Shown here: in pieces, positions 50,507 to 59,319 of the stretch
How positions within the stretch are numbered: position 1 is the first letter of the stretch
Layout of the letters: every line of letters begins with the position of its first letter
Origin: Terriglobales bacterium
GTDB lineage: Bacteria; Acidobacteriota; Terriglobia; Terriglobales; Acidobacteriaceae
Direction of reading: 5' to 3'
Assembly (NCBI GenBank): GCA_025936825.1
Contig: JAICSO010000004.1
Coordinates: 124,001-188,000 of the forward strand
DNA: 64,000 nt
Made by a program: the position numbers and the translations under genes
Notes under the pieces: model-generated
The model's database searches: none
What the model was told of the DNA's origin: nothing
What the model saw: the letters and a program-made list of their open reading frames with translations, nothing else

Positions 50507-51660
50507 TGAGCCGTTTGGAGCGATCCTGGGCTCGAATCGCTCCAGCCAACCGAATTGTTAGCCTTGGCATTTTTGTCTGCTTCTTCGCAAGCACCTTGCT
50601 TGCCAAGAGCCAGCATTCCTTGAGCCTTTCTGAAATTCGCCAACGGGCGGTTGACGCGAGGCAATCCGGCGATCTTCAGCAAGCGGCGGCCCTCTATCGC
50701 AAGGGAGTGAAACTTCGGCCATCTTGGAGCGAAGGATGGTGGAACCTCGGCGCGAGCCTATACGAATTACAACAATTCGCCGACGCTGTAGACGCGTTCC
50801 ATTTCTCTACCCGGCTGCAGCCGTCCAACAGCGTGGCTTGGGCTTTCCTCGGCCTGTGCGAATACCAGTTGCAAAGGTTTAGACCCGCGCTGCAGCACTT
50901 CTTGCGCGCGGAACGGATGGGCGTCACGGATAACACCGAGTTAGGATCTCTCGTCCGTTACCATGCCGCGCTTCTACTGAATCGAAACGGAAATTTTGAA
51001 GCAGCCCTGGATCAATTGTTTGGAGTGACCAACGACGGAAGCCCGGAAATGCTTGAAGTAATGGGCGTCACTGCGCTGCGAATTGCCGCGCTTCCCTCGG
51101 AGATTCCGGAAAAGCAAGATCTGATGACGAAGGCAGGACAAACTGCTTGGGCGTCGTACATGGGGAATCTCGATGACGCCAGGAAAGGGTTCGACGAACT
51201 TGTCAGCAGCTATCCCGATGAACCCGGAGTACACCACGCGTTCGGCGTGTATCTGCTTGAGAGCGATCCGGAAAGAGCTCTGCAGGAATTCCAGCGGGAA
51301 CTCACCATTAGCCCCCTCCACGTTTTTGCCCGACTACAGATTGTGTTTCTCTATCTCAAGCAGGGCACACCAGAAAAGGGCTTGAATGCGGCGGAACAAG
51401 CGGTGAAGCTAAAGCCAGGTCTTTTTTTGACTCACAACGTGTTGGGCCGGGTGCTGCTCGAAATGGGCCAGACGAATCGCGCGCTGCACGAACTTGAGAC
51501 AGCTGTGCGATTGGAACCACGCAGCCCAGAGAATCACCGGCGCCTGGCTGAAGCGTACCGTAGCGCAGGCAGGTCCGACGCTGCCGCCAGGCAGATGGCG
51601 GAATTTCAGAAGCTTGATCGCGAACAAAAGCACGGTTATAGCCAGCCCACGCCTAGATAA
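50503..51660 (+). CDS. Secreted TPR protein
   Basis: 385 residues whose ATG overlaps the stop of the GH-like gene (atga), giving translational coupling. A hydrophobic signal segment (I-V-S-L-G-I-F-V-C-F-F-A-S-T-L-L-A) is followed by about seven TPR units, for example A-A-A-L-Y-R-K-G-V-K-L-R-P-S-W-S-E-G-W and A-L-H-E-L-E-T-A-V-R-L-E-P. It probably acts as a periplasmic scaffold. The convergent CRTAC1 gene ends five bases away; TPR and CRTAC1 genes often co-occur. Confidence 0.85.
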   Translation: MMSRLERSWARIAPANRIVSLGIFVCFFASTLLAKSQHSLSLSEIRQRAVDARQSGDLQQAAALYRKGVKLRPSWSEGWWNLGASLYELQQFADAVDAFHFSTRLQPSNSVAWAFLGLCEYQLQRFRPALQHFLRAERMGVTDNTELGSLVRYHAALLLNRNGNFEAALDQLFGVTNDGSPEMLEVMGVTALRIAALPSEIPEKQDLMTKAGQTAWASYMGNLDDARKGFDELVSSYPDEPGVHHAFGVYLLESDPERALQEFQRELTISPLHVFARLQIVFLYLKQGTPEKGLNAAEQAVKLKPGLFLTHNVLGRVLLEMGQTNRALHELETAVRLEPRSPENHRRLAEAYRSAGRSDAAARQMAEFQKLDREQKHGYSQPTPR

Positions 51661-51665
51661 GCCTG

Positions 51666-53387
51666 CTATTTGCGGCTCCGCTCCACTTCTCGAACCACCA
51701 TTAGCCGATCGCCTGGCACGTTTTCCAGCACCTGCTGGATGCCGCTCGGCCACCGAATTCTGATTTCTTTTGCTGTCTTAAACCGCCCCAGTCCGAAATG
51801 GACGCGCACATCGCTCGAGGAAGCGTATCCCACGCTGGTCGTCACATGGTTATATTGTCGTGATCCGTCGTCATTCGTAAGTGTGATGCCCGCGCCTACG
51901 CCCATCCGGTTGCTCTTTGTCCCATGTAATTCGAGAGCAAGCCAATGATTGTCGTTTTGCGTAATGTTATGGAAAAGTTTCGCAGGGCCATTCAGAACGG
52001 AAACGACGACATCCATACGGCCATCATTATCGAGATCACCTACCGCGGTTCCGCGGTGGACGGAACGCAATTGAAAGTCCGACCCGCAGTCAGCGCTCAC
52101 ATCGCGAAACTTGCCATTACCGAGATTGCGAAAAACGGCGTTGGGCTGCGCGTAGTGCTGAGAGGAGATTCGCTCGATGCTATCGTCCACATCCGAGCGT
52201 GCGGCAAACAAGTCCTTCCAACCATCGTTATCGAGATCCACAATGGCATTGGACCAGCCTGCCTCGCGTTGTGTCTGCCATGCCAGGCCAGTGCGCTCAG
52301 TGACGTCCTCGAATTCGCCGTGCGCACGGTAATACAGGAGGGGAAACAATTCCGCGGACAACGCTGTAAACCAAATATCGGGGCGGCCATCATTATTCAC
52401 ATCGCGAAAGTCTGCGCCCATCCCCGAGACGACTTTGCCGTCGGGATTGTAGGCAACCATCGCGGGCACGGCAACCTCTTCAAAACGCTTCCCGCCGACA
52501 TTGTGGAAGAGAAAATTCGGGCTCTTGTCGTTGGCAACAAAGATGTCCATAAAACCGTCGTCATCGTAATCGGCGATGGCCACACCCATGCCGCGCCCAG
52601 GGTATTTGGAAATGCCGGTCTCTTGCGACACATCCGTGAAGGTACCATCGCCGTTATTGCGGTAGAGCGTATTCGGAAGCCGGTCATAGTACTGAGGATT
52701 GCAGTAGCTTCGTTTGCCGCCAACCATGCAAACCGGGTCCTTGTTTACCTCCCATTGGACATAGTTGGAGACGAACAGATCGAGCAGCCCATCATTGTTG
52801 TAGTCCACCCATGCTGCCGCAACCGACCACATCTTTCTCCCTGCGAAAAGTCCTCCCCCCACTCCTGCCTTCGAGGTGACATCTGTGAACGTACCATCGC
52901 CATTGTTGTGAAAAAGCTGGTTGCGGTTCACTCCGACAACGTACAAGTCCGGGCGTCCATCATTGTCGTAATCTCCAACGGCAACGCCCATGGAATAGCC
53001 GTCCGCGGCCACTCCAGCCTTGTCAGTGACATCCGTGAAGGTCAGATCATGATTGTTGTGGAAGAGCCGATTTTTGTATTGCGGTCCCTCTTTCTGCAGG
53101 GAAGGAATGGCTGCTCCGTTCACGAAATAAATATCCTGATAGCCGTCGCCGTCGTAGTCGAGCAGGGCCACTCCCGCCACCATGACCTCGATTTGATTCT
53201 TGTAATTCGTTGGGGAGCTATCGATGGCGAAATGCACGCCTGCGGAGTTTGCAATTTCAGCAAAGCTGATTGCAGGAGCAACCGAATCAGTTGAGGTCCC
53301 GTGCATGCGGTTAAACACGACGAGAACGATGGCGAGAGTATAAAGAATCTTCAGCCAACCGCGACAAGTCTTGCGCAGGAACGCCAT
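51666..53387 (-). CDS. CRTAC1 family FG-GAP/VCBS repeat protein with ASPIC/UnbV domain
   Basis: About 573 residues from ATG 53387 (M-A-F-L-R-K-T-C-R-G), with a hydrophobic signal/anchor at about 10-27. At least six FG-GAP repeats with calcium loops such as D-Y-D-G-D-G-Y-Q-D, D-Y-D-N-D-G-R-P-D and D-L-D-N-D-G-W-K-D form a predicted seven-bladed propeller. The C-terminal ASPIC/UnbV domain includes G-V-G-A-G-I-T-L and I-R-I-R-W-P-S-G-I-Q-Q. It is extracellular or periplasmic; the partner is unknown. The codon repetition of the D-x-D-N-D-G loops makes the opposite strand open over a long stretch. Confidence 0.9.
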   Translation of the reverse strand: MAFLRKTCRGWLKILYTLAIVLVVFNRMHGTSTDSVAPAISFAEIANSAGVHFAIDSSPTNYKNQIEVMVAGVALLDYDGDGYQDIYFVNGAAIPSLQKEGPQYKNRLFHNNHDLTFTDVTDKAGVAADGYSMGVAVGDYDNDGRPDLYVVGVNRNQLFHNNGDGTFTDVTSKAGVGGGLFAGRKMWSVAAAWVDYNNDGLLDLFVSNYVQWEVNKDPVCMVGGKRSYCNPQYYDRLPNTLYRNNGDGTFTDVSQETGISKYPGRGMGVAIADYDDDGFMDIFVANDKSPNFLFHNVGGKRFEEVAVPAMVAYNPDGKVVSGMGADFRDVNNDGRPDIWFTALSAELFPLLYYRAHGEFEDVTERTGLAWQTQREAGWSNAIVDLDNDGWKDLFAARSDVDDSIERISSQHYAQPNAVFRNLGNGKFRDVSADCGSDFQLRSVHRGTAVGDLDNDGRMDVVVSVLNGPAKLFHNITQNDNHWLALELHGTKSNRMGVGAGITLTNDDGSRQYNHVTTSVGYASSSDVRVHFGLGRFKTAKEIRIRWPSGIQQVLENVPGDRLMVVREVERSRK

Positions 53388-53516
53388 TGACCTATGATGA
53401 TATTCCGAGTGCAATCCAACATGAATTTCTGAATTGTGCCGCAACAACGCGCGCTTACACTTGGGGATCAGTCTGCTGAGTTTCGACTCCAGGGATTTGG
53501 CTTTTGGACACTAAGG

Positions 53517-53939
53517 CTACTGTAGTTCCTTCATCTTGGTTCTTACGCTGTGGGCTAGTTTTTCCACGGCCTCAGCTTTCTTGAGCATGTCGAGCGAGAG
53601 AATCGCAGAGCCGTTTTTGTCGAGATAGTATTGCAATTCGCCGCTGAGTTGGTGCAGCTTGGCTGCCTCGTGCAGTAACTCTTGTTGTCTCAACAAACGA
53701 TACTTCTGGAGCCGTTCCTGGTTGACCTGATCTTCGGTTTTCATCGGCACACCCATTCCCTGGCTTTGCTCGGCGAGCGGCGGCAGGTGCATGCCTCCGG
53801 GGCTAGTGGTGCTCTGTGCACAGCCTGGGCGCGATAGAAGCTGAAAGGAGCGATGTGCGGAGCGGCACGCGCCAAATCCTAGCTTTCTTGTTTTTGCTCT
53901 CCAAGTACATTCAGAGACCCACTGAGGCCAGTCTGACAA
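53517..53939 (-). CDS. Hypothetical helical protein
   Basis: Up to 140 residues; the conserved-looking part is the C-terminal 75: K-T-E-D-Q-V-N-Q-E-R-L-Q-K-Y-R-L-L-R-Q-Q-E then L-H-Q-L-S-G-E-L-Q-Y-Y-L-D-K and L-S-L-D-M-L-K-K-A-E-A-V-E-K-L-A, a coiled-coil pattern seen in small acidobacterial envelope proteins. The N-terminal 45 residues look poor and the true start may be inside (for example ATG 53792). No clear signal peptide is visible in this frame, although relatives usually have one. Confidence 0.6.
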   Translation of the reverse strand: MSDWPQWVSECTWRAKTRKLGFGACRSAHRSFQLLSRPGCAQSTTSPGGMHLPPLAEQSQGMGVPMKTEDQVNQERLQKYRLLRQQELLHEAAKLHQLSGELQYYLDKNGSAILSLDMLKKAEAVEKLAHSVRTKMKELQ

Positions 53940-53955
53940 ACGTCAAGCGCAGAGC

Positions 53956-55812
53956 TCAGTAGCGAAGTGGGTAGGCGCCAGGCCACTGTGCGTCCTGCTC
54001 GGTCCAGCCCAGGAGTTTACGAACATCGTCGGGGGCTAACACGCGACTCTTCGGAATCGCTGAGTTGGGCTGAAGGTCGTAGCGGCCGAGATCGACACTC
54101 TTGAAAATCGAGCGGGGAGTGCTGTCCAACAGGGTTTCGTAATGTTCGACGCCCGAGGCCCCCTTTTCGAATTGGTCGAGTGTGGTGAAAGTCGCAGAAC
54201 AACTGTCAGTCTGCGCGGGGCTCCAGGTCACGAGCGGTGGAGCGGGTTCGGCGGGGACGACGGGCCTGACGTAAACGTTGCCATCCACATCCTTCGCCAT
54301 TGGACGCGTCAGTCGTGAGCAGAGCGACTTCGGCTGCTCGAAACGCAATAGCGGAAGCCGGTAGGAGTCACTTGCGACGAGAAGGTTGTTGACGAAGGTG
54401 TGTCCCTCGCGATGATCGACGTCCGGACCGGTGGAAGGATGCCAGCCAAAATGGTCTCCGGTGGCGCTGCGCTCATTCCGCTCGAACGACGCTGGAGTGT
54501 CGACGAAGGTGTTGTTGTAGATGCGGACATCGGCAGAGTTGAGCACCCGCACCCCTTTGTCACAGCGCACGAAAACGTTGCCGGCGACGATGGCGCCGCG
54601 CGAGATCTCGAAGAAAAAGCCGTCGATGGCGCCTTCAATCCAGTTGTCGACGATGACGCCGTCGTGATTGCCGACGTCGTACCAGACGCCGTTGGAGTTG
54701 GGCTGGTCGATGATCAGGTTGTCGCGGAAGGTCACGCGGCGAGTCTGGTTGAAGATCTTTACGGCTGAGGGGTAATAGCCGGTAAGTTGCATCACGTTAT
54801 TGCGGCGAATGATGTTGCGCTCGAGCAGAACGTCCGACGATCCGATGACGTAGATGCCTTCGGTGCCGGTGTCGCTGATGAGAGAGTTGCGGATGATTAG
54901 GCCGTCACCGCGGAAGTAGCCGGCGACGCGCGAGCAGTAGGAGATGGTGACGTTCTCGAGAGTTGTGCCGGTGACCTCTTTGCCGAAGGTTGAAGGATCG
55001 GAGAGTCCGACAGGCTCGTCGGTAGGCTCGTCGTTGACGGTAAAATGCTTTTTGCCTTCGACTTCTAGTGCGCGGTAGGCGTACTGGGTGAAAGTAATGC
55101 CGCGGATCACTGGGCCTTTGTGATCGTTGGTCTTGCCGTGGACCGGAGCGCTGGTGCGAACGAGCGCGCTGTTGAATGCGGTGATCTCAACCTGCTTGTT
55201 GGCGGGGTCGACGCCAATATAAACGTAGCCGGTGGTGTAATCGATGTAGAAGGTGTGAGCATCGAGTTCGCCTTCCCATCCGGCGGACTTCAGTTGCTGC
55301 CCATCGATGAAAACTTCGTCGGTGTTGAAGCGATGCAGCGGCGTGCGCATGCCTTCGCGATTGCGCTGCCACCAGGGAAGGGGGGAGGCAGGAAAGAGCG
55401 TCGTCCACTTGGTGCGCCAGACGTTGTTGCGCAGCGCTTCCCAATTGCCGGCGACTTTTGTGCCTTTCAGGATCGGGCGCTCGTCGAGATAGGGCTGAAT
55501 AGTGATGCCCTGATTCAGCACGAGACCTCCGGTGCGATAAACACCGCCGCGCAGAATGATGGCATCCCCAGTGACCACGCGACCAATGGCCGATTCAATC
55601 GTTGTGGGCTGGTCGAGGGTGGTGCCCGCAGCCGTCAGCTTTGCCGTCGGAGAAACGTAGTAAACGTGAGCGGCCTTCGGCACTTCGTAACGCTGATCGA
55701 TTGGGCCGTAAGGACCGCCGGAAGGCTGCGCATGTAAGCGCGTCGTCCCGAGGGCAAAAACACATAGAACCAGCACGAGAGTGGCAAATCCCGTTAGGCG
55801 ATTGGTCTGCAT
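53956..55812 (-). CDS. Secreted right-handed parallel beta-helix protein
   Basis: About 618 residues from ATG 55812, which has AAGGAA six bases upstream; ATG 55848 is an alternative. Signal peptide G-F-A-T-L-V-L-V-L-C-V-F-A-L-G-T-T-R-L-H-A. It opens with V-Y-Y-V-S-P-T-A-K-L-T-A-A-G-T-T (DUF1565-type start) and continues in PbH1-type coils (S-D-V-L-L-E-R-N-I-I-R-R-N-N, A-D-V-R-I-Y-N-N-T-F-V-D-T-P). It resembles polysaccharide lyase or alginate/pectate-active beta-helices; no catalytic residues can be assigned with confidence. Terminal acidic W-T-E-Q-D segment. Confidence 0.82.
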   Translation of the reverse strand: MQTNRLTGFATLVLVLCVFALGTTRLHAQPSGGPYGPIDQRYEVPKAAHVYYVSPTAKLTAAGTTLDQPTTIESAIGRVVTGDAIILRGGVYRTGGLVLNQGITIQPYLDERPILKGTKVAGNWEALRNNVWRTKWTTLFPASPLPWWQRNREGMRTPLHRFNTDEVFIDGQQLKSAGWEGELDAHTFYIDYTTGYVYIGVDPANKQVEITAFNSALVRTSAPVHGKTNDHKGPVIRGITFTQYAYRALEVEGKKHFTVNDEPTDEPVGLSDPSTFGKEVTGTTLENVTISYCSRVAGYFRGDGLIIRNSLISDTGTEGIYVIGSSDVLLERNIIRRNNVMQLTGYYPSAVKIFNQTRRVTFRDNLIIDQPNSNGVWYDVGNHDGVIVDNWIEGAIDGFFFEISRGAIVAGNVFVRCDKGVRVLNSADVRIYNNTFVDTPASFERNERSATGDHFGWHPSTGPDVDHREGHTFVNNLLVASDSYRLPLLRFEQPKSLCSRLTRPMAKDVDGNVYVRPVVPAEPAPPLVTWSPAQTDSCSATFTTLDQFEKGASGVEHYETLLDSTPRSIFKSVDLGRYDLQPNSAIPKSRVLAPDDVRKLLGWTEQDAQWPGAYPLRY

Positions 55813-55919
55813 AACTTTCCTTAGCGGTATGACGGAGATGAATTCCAAAACGACGATTGTTCGGACGGAATATGGTAGAGGATTTTTTACACCTATACCA
55901 CCGGAGTCACAGACTGATG

Positions 55920-57011
55920 TTATTCGGTGGGGGCGTAATAGCCGTTGCGGCTGCGGACTTTCATGCCTTTGCGCAAAGCGGAAATCTCAATGGTGCGATA
56001 GCGGCCATCGTGGGCGAAGTTGGGCGGACTATAGGAAAGCTCGTACTGGCTGCGAAGGTCGTCCTGGATCTGAGCGAAAGCGTCGGCTACCTGCTGTAAT
56101 TGGAAGGGTTCGAAGGCGCGTCCACCGGTGGCGTCGGCAATCCGCTGAAGGACTTTATCTCCGGGGCCGCCGCTGGGGAAGTTCGTGCTGATGGTGTACA
56201 CGATGACGTTGGCGCGGAGTGCCATCTCAATGGCTTCTTCGCGAGTGACATGGCTTTCGTTATCGTCGCCATCGCTAACCAGGATGACGGCGCGGCGTAC
56301 GGAGCGCGTCTGCTCCGACTTCAGAAGTTTGTCGCGGCAGGCGTAGTAGAGAGCATCGAACATCGCGGTGCCGCCGCCGGGACGCAGCGCGCGCACACCC
56401 TTCCCAAGCGCCTCTGTATTGTCGGTGAAATCCTGAGTGAGTTCGGGCTCGGTGTCGAATCCCACGACAAAGGCCTTGTCGAAACGGGGACGGATGATGG
56501 AAGACAGGAACTCGATTGCAGACTCCTGCTCGAACTTGAAGCGGTCGCGAATGGAGTTGCTGGCGTCGATCAGCAGGCCGACCTGCAAGGGCAGGTTGTT
56601 TTCACGCGCGAAGCGAAATTGCGGAATAAGCTTGTCGTCGTCGATGACTTTGAAATCGTTCTGGGAAAGATTTTTGACGTAGTGATTGTGCTTGTCCGTG
56701 ACTGTGAAGACGACACTAACCTCGTTGACGCGGGCACGGAATGTCGCGTCACTCTGTTCGATGGGGATGCCGGAGTTGTCGGAGCCGCTGCTGTCTGAAT
56801 TCGCGTTGTTTGCGGTCGGCTGAGCTGTGTCCTGAGGAGATGCTGGCGTCGAGGTCTGCTGCGGCGGCTGAGCTGGTTTTGGCGCCGGCTTGGGATGAGC
56901 AACTTCCGATGGCGCTGCGGGCAAGTCGTCCGAGGTCTGCGCGATCAGAATTGCGGTGCCTGCAACCAGGGCAGCCAACAAAAGGAAAGATGAACGCCAG
57001 GAACGGTGCAT
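55920..57011 (-). CDS. VWFA-related acidobacterial secreted protein
   Basis: 363 residues: signal peptide (L-L-L-A-A-L-V-A-G-T-A-I-L-I-A), a Pro/Gln/Ser-rich spacer (27-85), an N-terminal beta domain (V-V-F-T-V-T-D-K-H-N-H-Y-V) and a VWA domain from about 143 with the MIDAS pattern D-A-S-N-S and later G-G-G-T-A-M-F-D-A-L and S-D-G-D-D-N-E-S. It ends with the family's Y-E-L-S-Y-S-P..G-Y-Y-A-P. The family is a hallmark of Acidobacteria; metal-dependent protein binding is assumed. Confidence 0.93.
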   Translation of the reverse strand: MHRSWRSSFLLLAALVAGTAILIAQTSDDLPAAPSEVAHPKPAPKPAQPPQQTSTPASPQDTAQPTANNANSDSSGSDNSGIPIEQSDATFRARVNEVSVVFTVTDKHNHYVKNLSQNDFKVIDDDKLIPQFRFARENNLPLQVGLLIDASNSIRDRFKFEQESAIEFLSSIIRPRFDKAFVVGFDTEPELTQDFTDNTEALGKGVRALRPGGGTAMFDALYYACRDKLLKSEQTRSVRRAVILVSDGDDNESHVTREEAIEMALRANVIVYTISTNFPSGGPGDKVLQRIADATGGRAFEPFQLQQVADAFAQIQDDLRSQYELSYSPPNFAHDGRYRTIEISALRKGMKVRSRNGYYAPTE

Positions 57012-57044
57012 TGAGGTAATTATAGCTGCACTGGAAAGCGACGG

Positions 57045-58007
57045 TCAGGCCAGTTTTTTCAGGAATTGGTCGAGTTCTGATGGAAGGGAACGAGAAAAGC
57101 TAAGCGGCTCGGCGGTTCGAGGATGCGTGAACTGGAGCTCGGTGGAATGCAGGAAATTGCGCGACAAGGTCAGCGCGGGAGTGGACTTGGCGCGGATCTC
57201 TGCAGGGGCACCATAGAGCTTGTCGCCAACCACGGGATGACCGATCGAAGCCAAGTGGACGCGAATCTGGTGCGTGCGTCCGGTCTCGATGCGGAGCTTT
57301 AGCAGGGTGAACTTGCCGTACGGCGAGTCGATCCGGCGGTCGACGTCGTAATGAGTAACGGCTTCACGGCCACCGCTGCGACGGGTGGTCATACGAATGC
57401 GACGAATGGCATCACGACTGATCGGTGCGGATACGGTTCCGTGGTCTTGCTTGACCCAGCCGTGGACCAGAGCAATGTAGGTTTTCTTGACGCGGCGGCT
57501 GGAGAACTCGTTCGCGAGCTTGCGATGGGATGAGTCATTCTTTGCGACGACGAGCAGGCCGCTGGTTTCCTTATCGAGACGATGAACGATACCGGGGCGC
57601 AGGGCGCCGCCTACGCCCGAAAGTTGACCGAATCGATGCACCAGGGCATTGACTAGCGTGCCGCGATTGCGGTCATCGTCAGTTGCGCCCGCACCGGCGT
57701 GGACCATCATGCCGGCTGGTTTGTTGATGACTGCGAGGTCGTCGTCCTCATAGACGATGTCGAGAGGGACGTCTTCAGGCATGGCCTTGAGCGGCGGGCG
57801 CTCGGCGGGGCCGAGGATCTCGACAGTTTCGTTGCCGCGCAGTTTGAGAGATGCCTTGGTGGGGACGCCATTCACCAACACCTTTTCTTGAGCAATCAGT
57901 TCCTGGACACGGGCGCGGCTGACATCGGCAAGATGCGAGGCCAGGAATTGATCGAGGCGCCGGCCGGCGTCGTCGGGAGTGGCGGTAACTTGGTGAGTGT
58001 CAGGCAT
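57045..58007 (-). CDS. rluD: RluD-type 23S rRNA pseudouridine synthase
   Basis: 320 residues. S4 RNA-binding domain at the N-terminus (R-L-D-Q-F-L-A-S-H..R-V-L-V-N-G-V-P-T-K), then the RluA/RluD catalytic core with G-I-V-H-R-L-D-K-E-T-S-G-L-L-V-V-A-K containing the catalytic Asp, and H-Q-I-R-V-H-L-A-S-I-G-H-P-V-V-G-D. The length matches RluD, which modifies helix 69 of 23S rRNA; related RluC/RluB-like specificity cannot be excluded. Confidence 0.9.
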   Translation of the reverse strand: MPDTHQVTATPDDAGRRLDQFLASHLADVSRARVQELIAQEKVLVNGVPTKASLKLRGNETVEILGPAERPPLKAMPEDVPLDIVYEDDDLAVINKPAGMMVHAGAGATDDDRNRGTLVNALVHRFGQLSGVGGALRPGIVHRLDKETSGLLVVAKNDSSHRKLANEFSSRRVKKTYIALVHGWVKQDHGTVSAPISRDAIRRIRMTTRRSGGREAVTHYDVDRRIDSPYGKFTLLKLRIETGRTHQIRVHLASIGHPVVGDKLYGAPAEIRAKSTPALTLSRNFLHSTELQFTHPRTAEPLSFSRSLPSELDQFLKKLA

Positions 58008-58017
58008 TCGTGAGGTT

Positions 58018-58125
58018 CACCACGAAGGACACCAAGGTACACGAAGGGAATAAGGAATGGGAACTATGGTTAGCACGTTCCCACTTCTCCGACAACCAGG
58101 GAGAAGTGGGGTACCCGCTCGTTTA
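58018..58125. repeat. Two short intergenic repeats
   Basis: 58018-58048 is a 'caccacgaaggacaccaagg' word; 58080-58115 is an inverted 'cccacttctcc..agaagtggggtaccc' hairpin. Both fill the rluD-lgt gap. Confidence 0.6.
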
Positions 58126-58131
58126 ACACAC

Positions 58132-58938
58132 TTATCTGGTGGCGGTGGCGACGATGACTTTGGGTGCAGGGCGGAGATACCAGATGATGCCGCCGGCGAG
58201 GACGAGGCCGATCGAGATCAGCTGAGTTCCGCTCAGAGCGCCGCCGAAGTAGGGACCACCGCGACCGGGATCATCACGCAGGAATTCGATCAGGAAGCGC
58301 GCGATGCCGTAGAGGAAGAGGTAAGCGCCAAAAACCTGCCCGTCGAATTTCTTGCGGGCGAACATCCAGGTGAGGATGCCGAAGATGATGAGTTCGGCGG
58401 CAGACTCGATCAGCTGAGTCGGCTCGAGCGGAACGTTGAGCGGTGTGCCGGCGTTGGCATTGGCAAGCGGATTGGTGAAAGTGATCCCCCAAAAATGTGT
58501 CGTTGGCTTTCCGTAACAGCAACCGGCAGAGAAACAGCCAATGCGGCCGACTGCGTGGCCGAGCGCAAGGCCGGGAGCGAAGGCATCGCAAGTGGCGAGA
58601 GCGGGCATGTTGTATTTCCGCAAGAACCACCAAGCTACGATGAAAGCGCCGATTAAACCGCCGGAAAAGACGCCGCCGGCCTGAAGAGTCGAGAGGCTGA
58701 AGATCTCTTTCGGGTGCTCCGCGTAAATCTTCCAATCAACCAGGATGTAAAGAATTTTGGAGCCGAGAATTCCGGCGAGGACGACCGCGATGCCGAAGTC
58801 CCACGCGTTCTCAGGCTTGATGCCCTGCCGCGCGGAGTTGCGGACACTGATCCAGAGACCAAGAAGAACGCCGGTGGCGACAAGGATTCCGTAAGTTGGT
58901 ACTGCGAAGCCGCCGATATGAAAAAGTTGAGGGAACAC
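58132..58938 (-). CDS. lgt: Prolipoprotein diacylglyceryl transferase
   Basis: A 268-residue inner-membrane enzyme with about seven hydrophobic helices. It transfers diacylglycerol from phosphatidylglycerol to the lipobox Cys of prelipoproteins. Marks: Y-G-I-L-V-A-T-G-V-L-L-G near the start, G-G-L-I-G-A-F-I and the central G-H-A-V-G-R-I-G-C-F-S-A-G-C-C-Y-G with the essential Arg; C-terminal R-F-L-I-E-F-L-R. The S-A-G-C-C-Y-G version of the signature is common outside Proteobacteria. Confidence 0.93.
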   Translation of the reverse strand: MFPQLFHIGGFAVPTYGILVATGVLLGLWISVRNSARQGIKPENAWDFGIAVVLAGILGSKILYILVDWKIYAEHPKEIFSLSTLQAGGVFSGGLIGAFIVAWWFLRKYNMPALATCDAFAPGLALGHAVGRIGCFSAGCCYGKPTTHFWGITFTNPLANANAGTPLNVPLEPTQLIESAAELIIFGILTWMFARKKFDGQVFGAYLFLYGIARFLIEFLRDDPGRGGPYFGGALSGTQLISIGLVLAGGIIWYLRPAPKVIVATATR

Positions 58939-58978
58939 TGATCAATTAGATGCGAGCACGAGGCAGAAGCCGCAAAGA

Positions 58979-59315
58979 CGTCCTTGGTCGTCGGTCCTTG
59001 GCCGTCAGCAAAACCCATTTTAGCCAACGACGAACGGCCAACGGCGAAACAAGCCGACCCGCGGTGCCGTGTGACGGGCCGAGAATGAACCGTCTCGCGA
59101 CGCTTGGGAACCCCCCGAGACCCTTTAGGCGTCTCCGCGTGGCGGAGCATGGCACACCGGATCCTAGTTCGAGTGGGGCCCCCGTTCATTCAGGTGTTGG
59201 TTCAAAAATCGGTTACCGCCATCACCAACCCTGCAGGCCGGCTTTCATTTCGGATGCTAAAAGATAGATGCTCCGGTTAGCAAGGGGGTCGGATAAGAAT
59301 GTCCGGCCCACACAG
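58979..59315. repeat. Intergenic region with word repeats
   Basis: 58979-59050 carries 'ccttggtcgtcggtccttgg' and an opposite-strand 'ccaacgacgaacggccaac' copy; 59288-59311 carries the gtcgga-aagaatgtccgg repeat also present near 28.9 kb. No gene is supported in this 380-base gap. Confidence 0.6.
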
Positions 59316-59319
59316 TGCT

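Noticed and set aside
51945-53294. 449-residue open frame antisense to the CRTAC1 gene
   Set aside because: Its openness is explained by repeated Asp/Asn-rich codons of the FG-GAP loops on the minus strand; the product is a low-complexity Ile/Val/His string.
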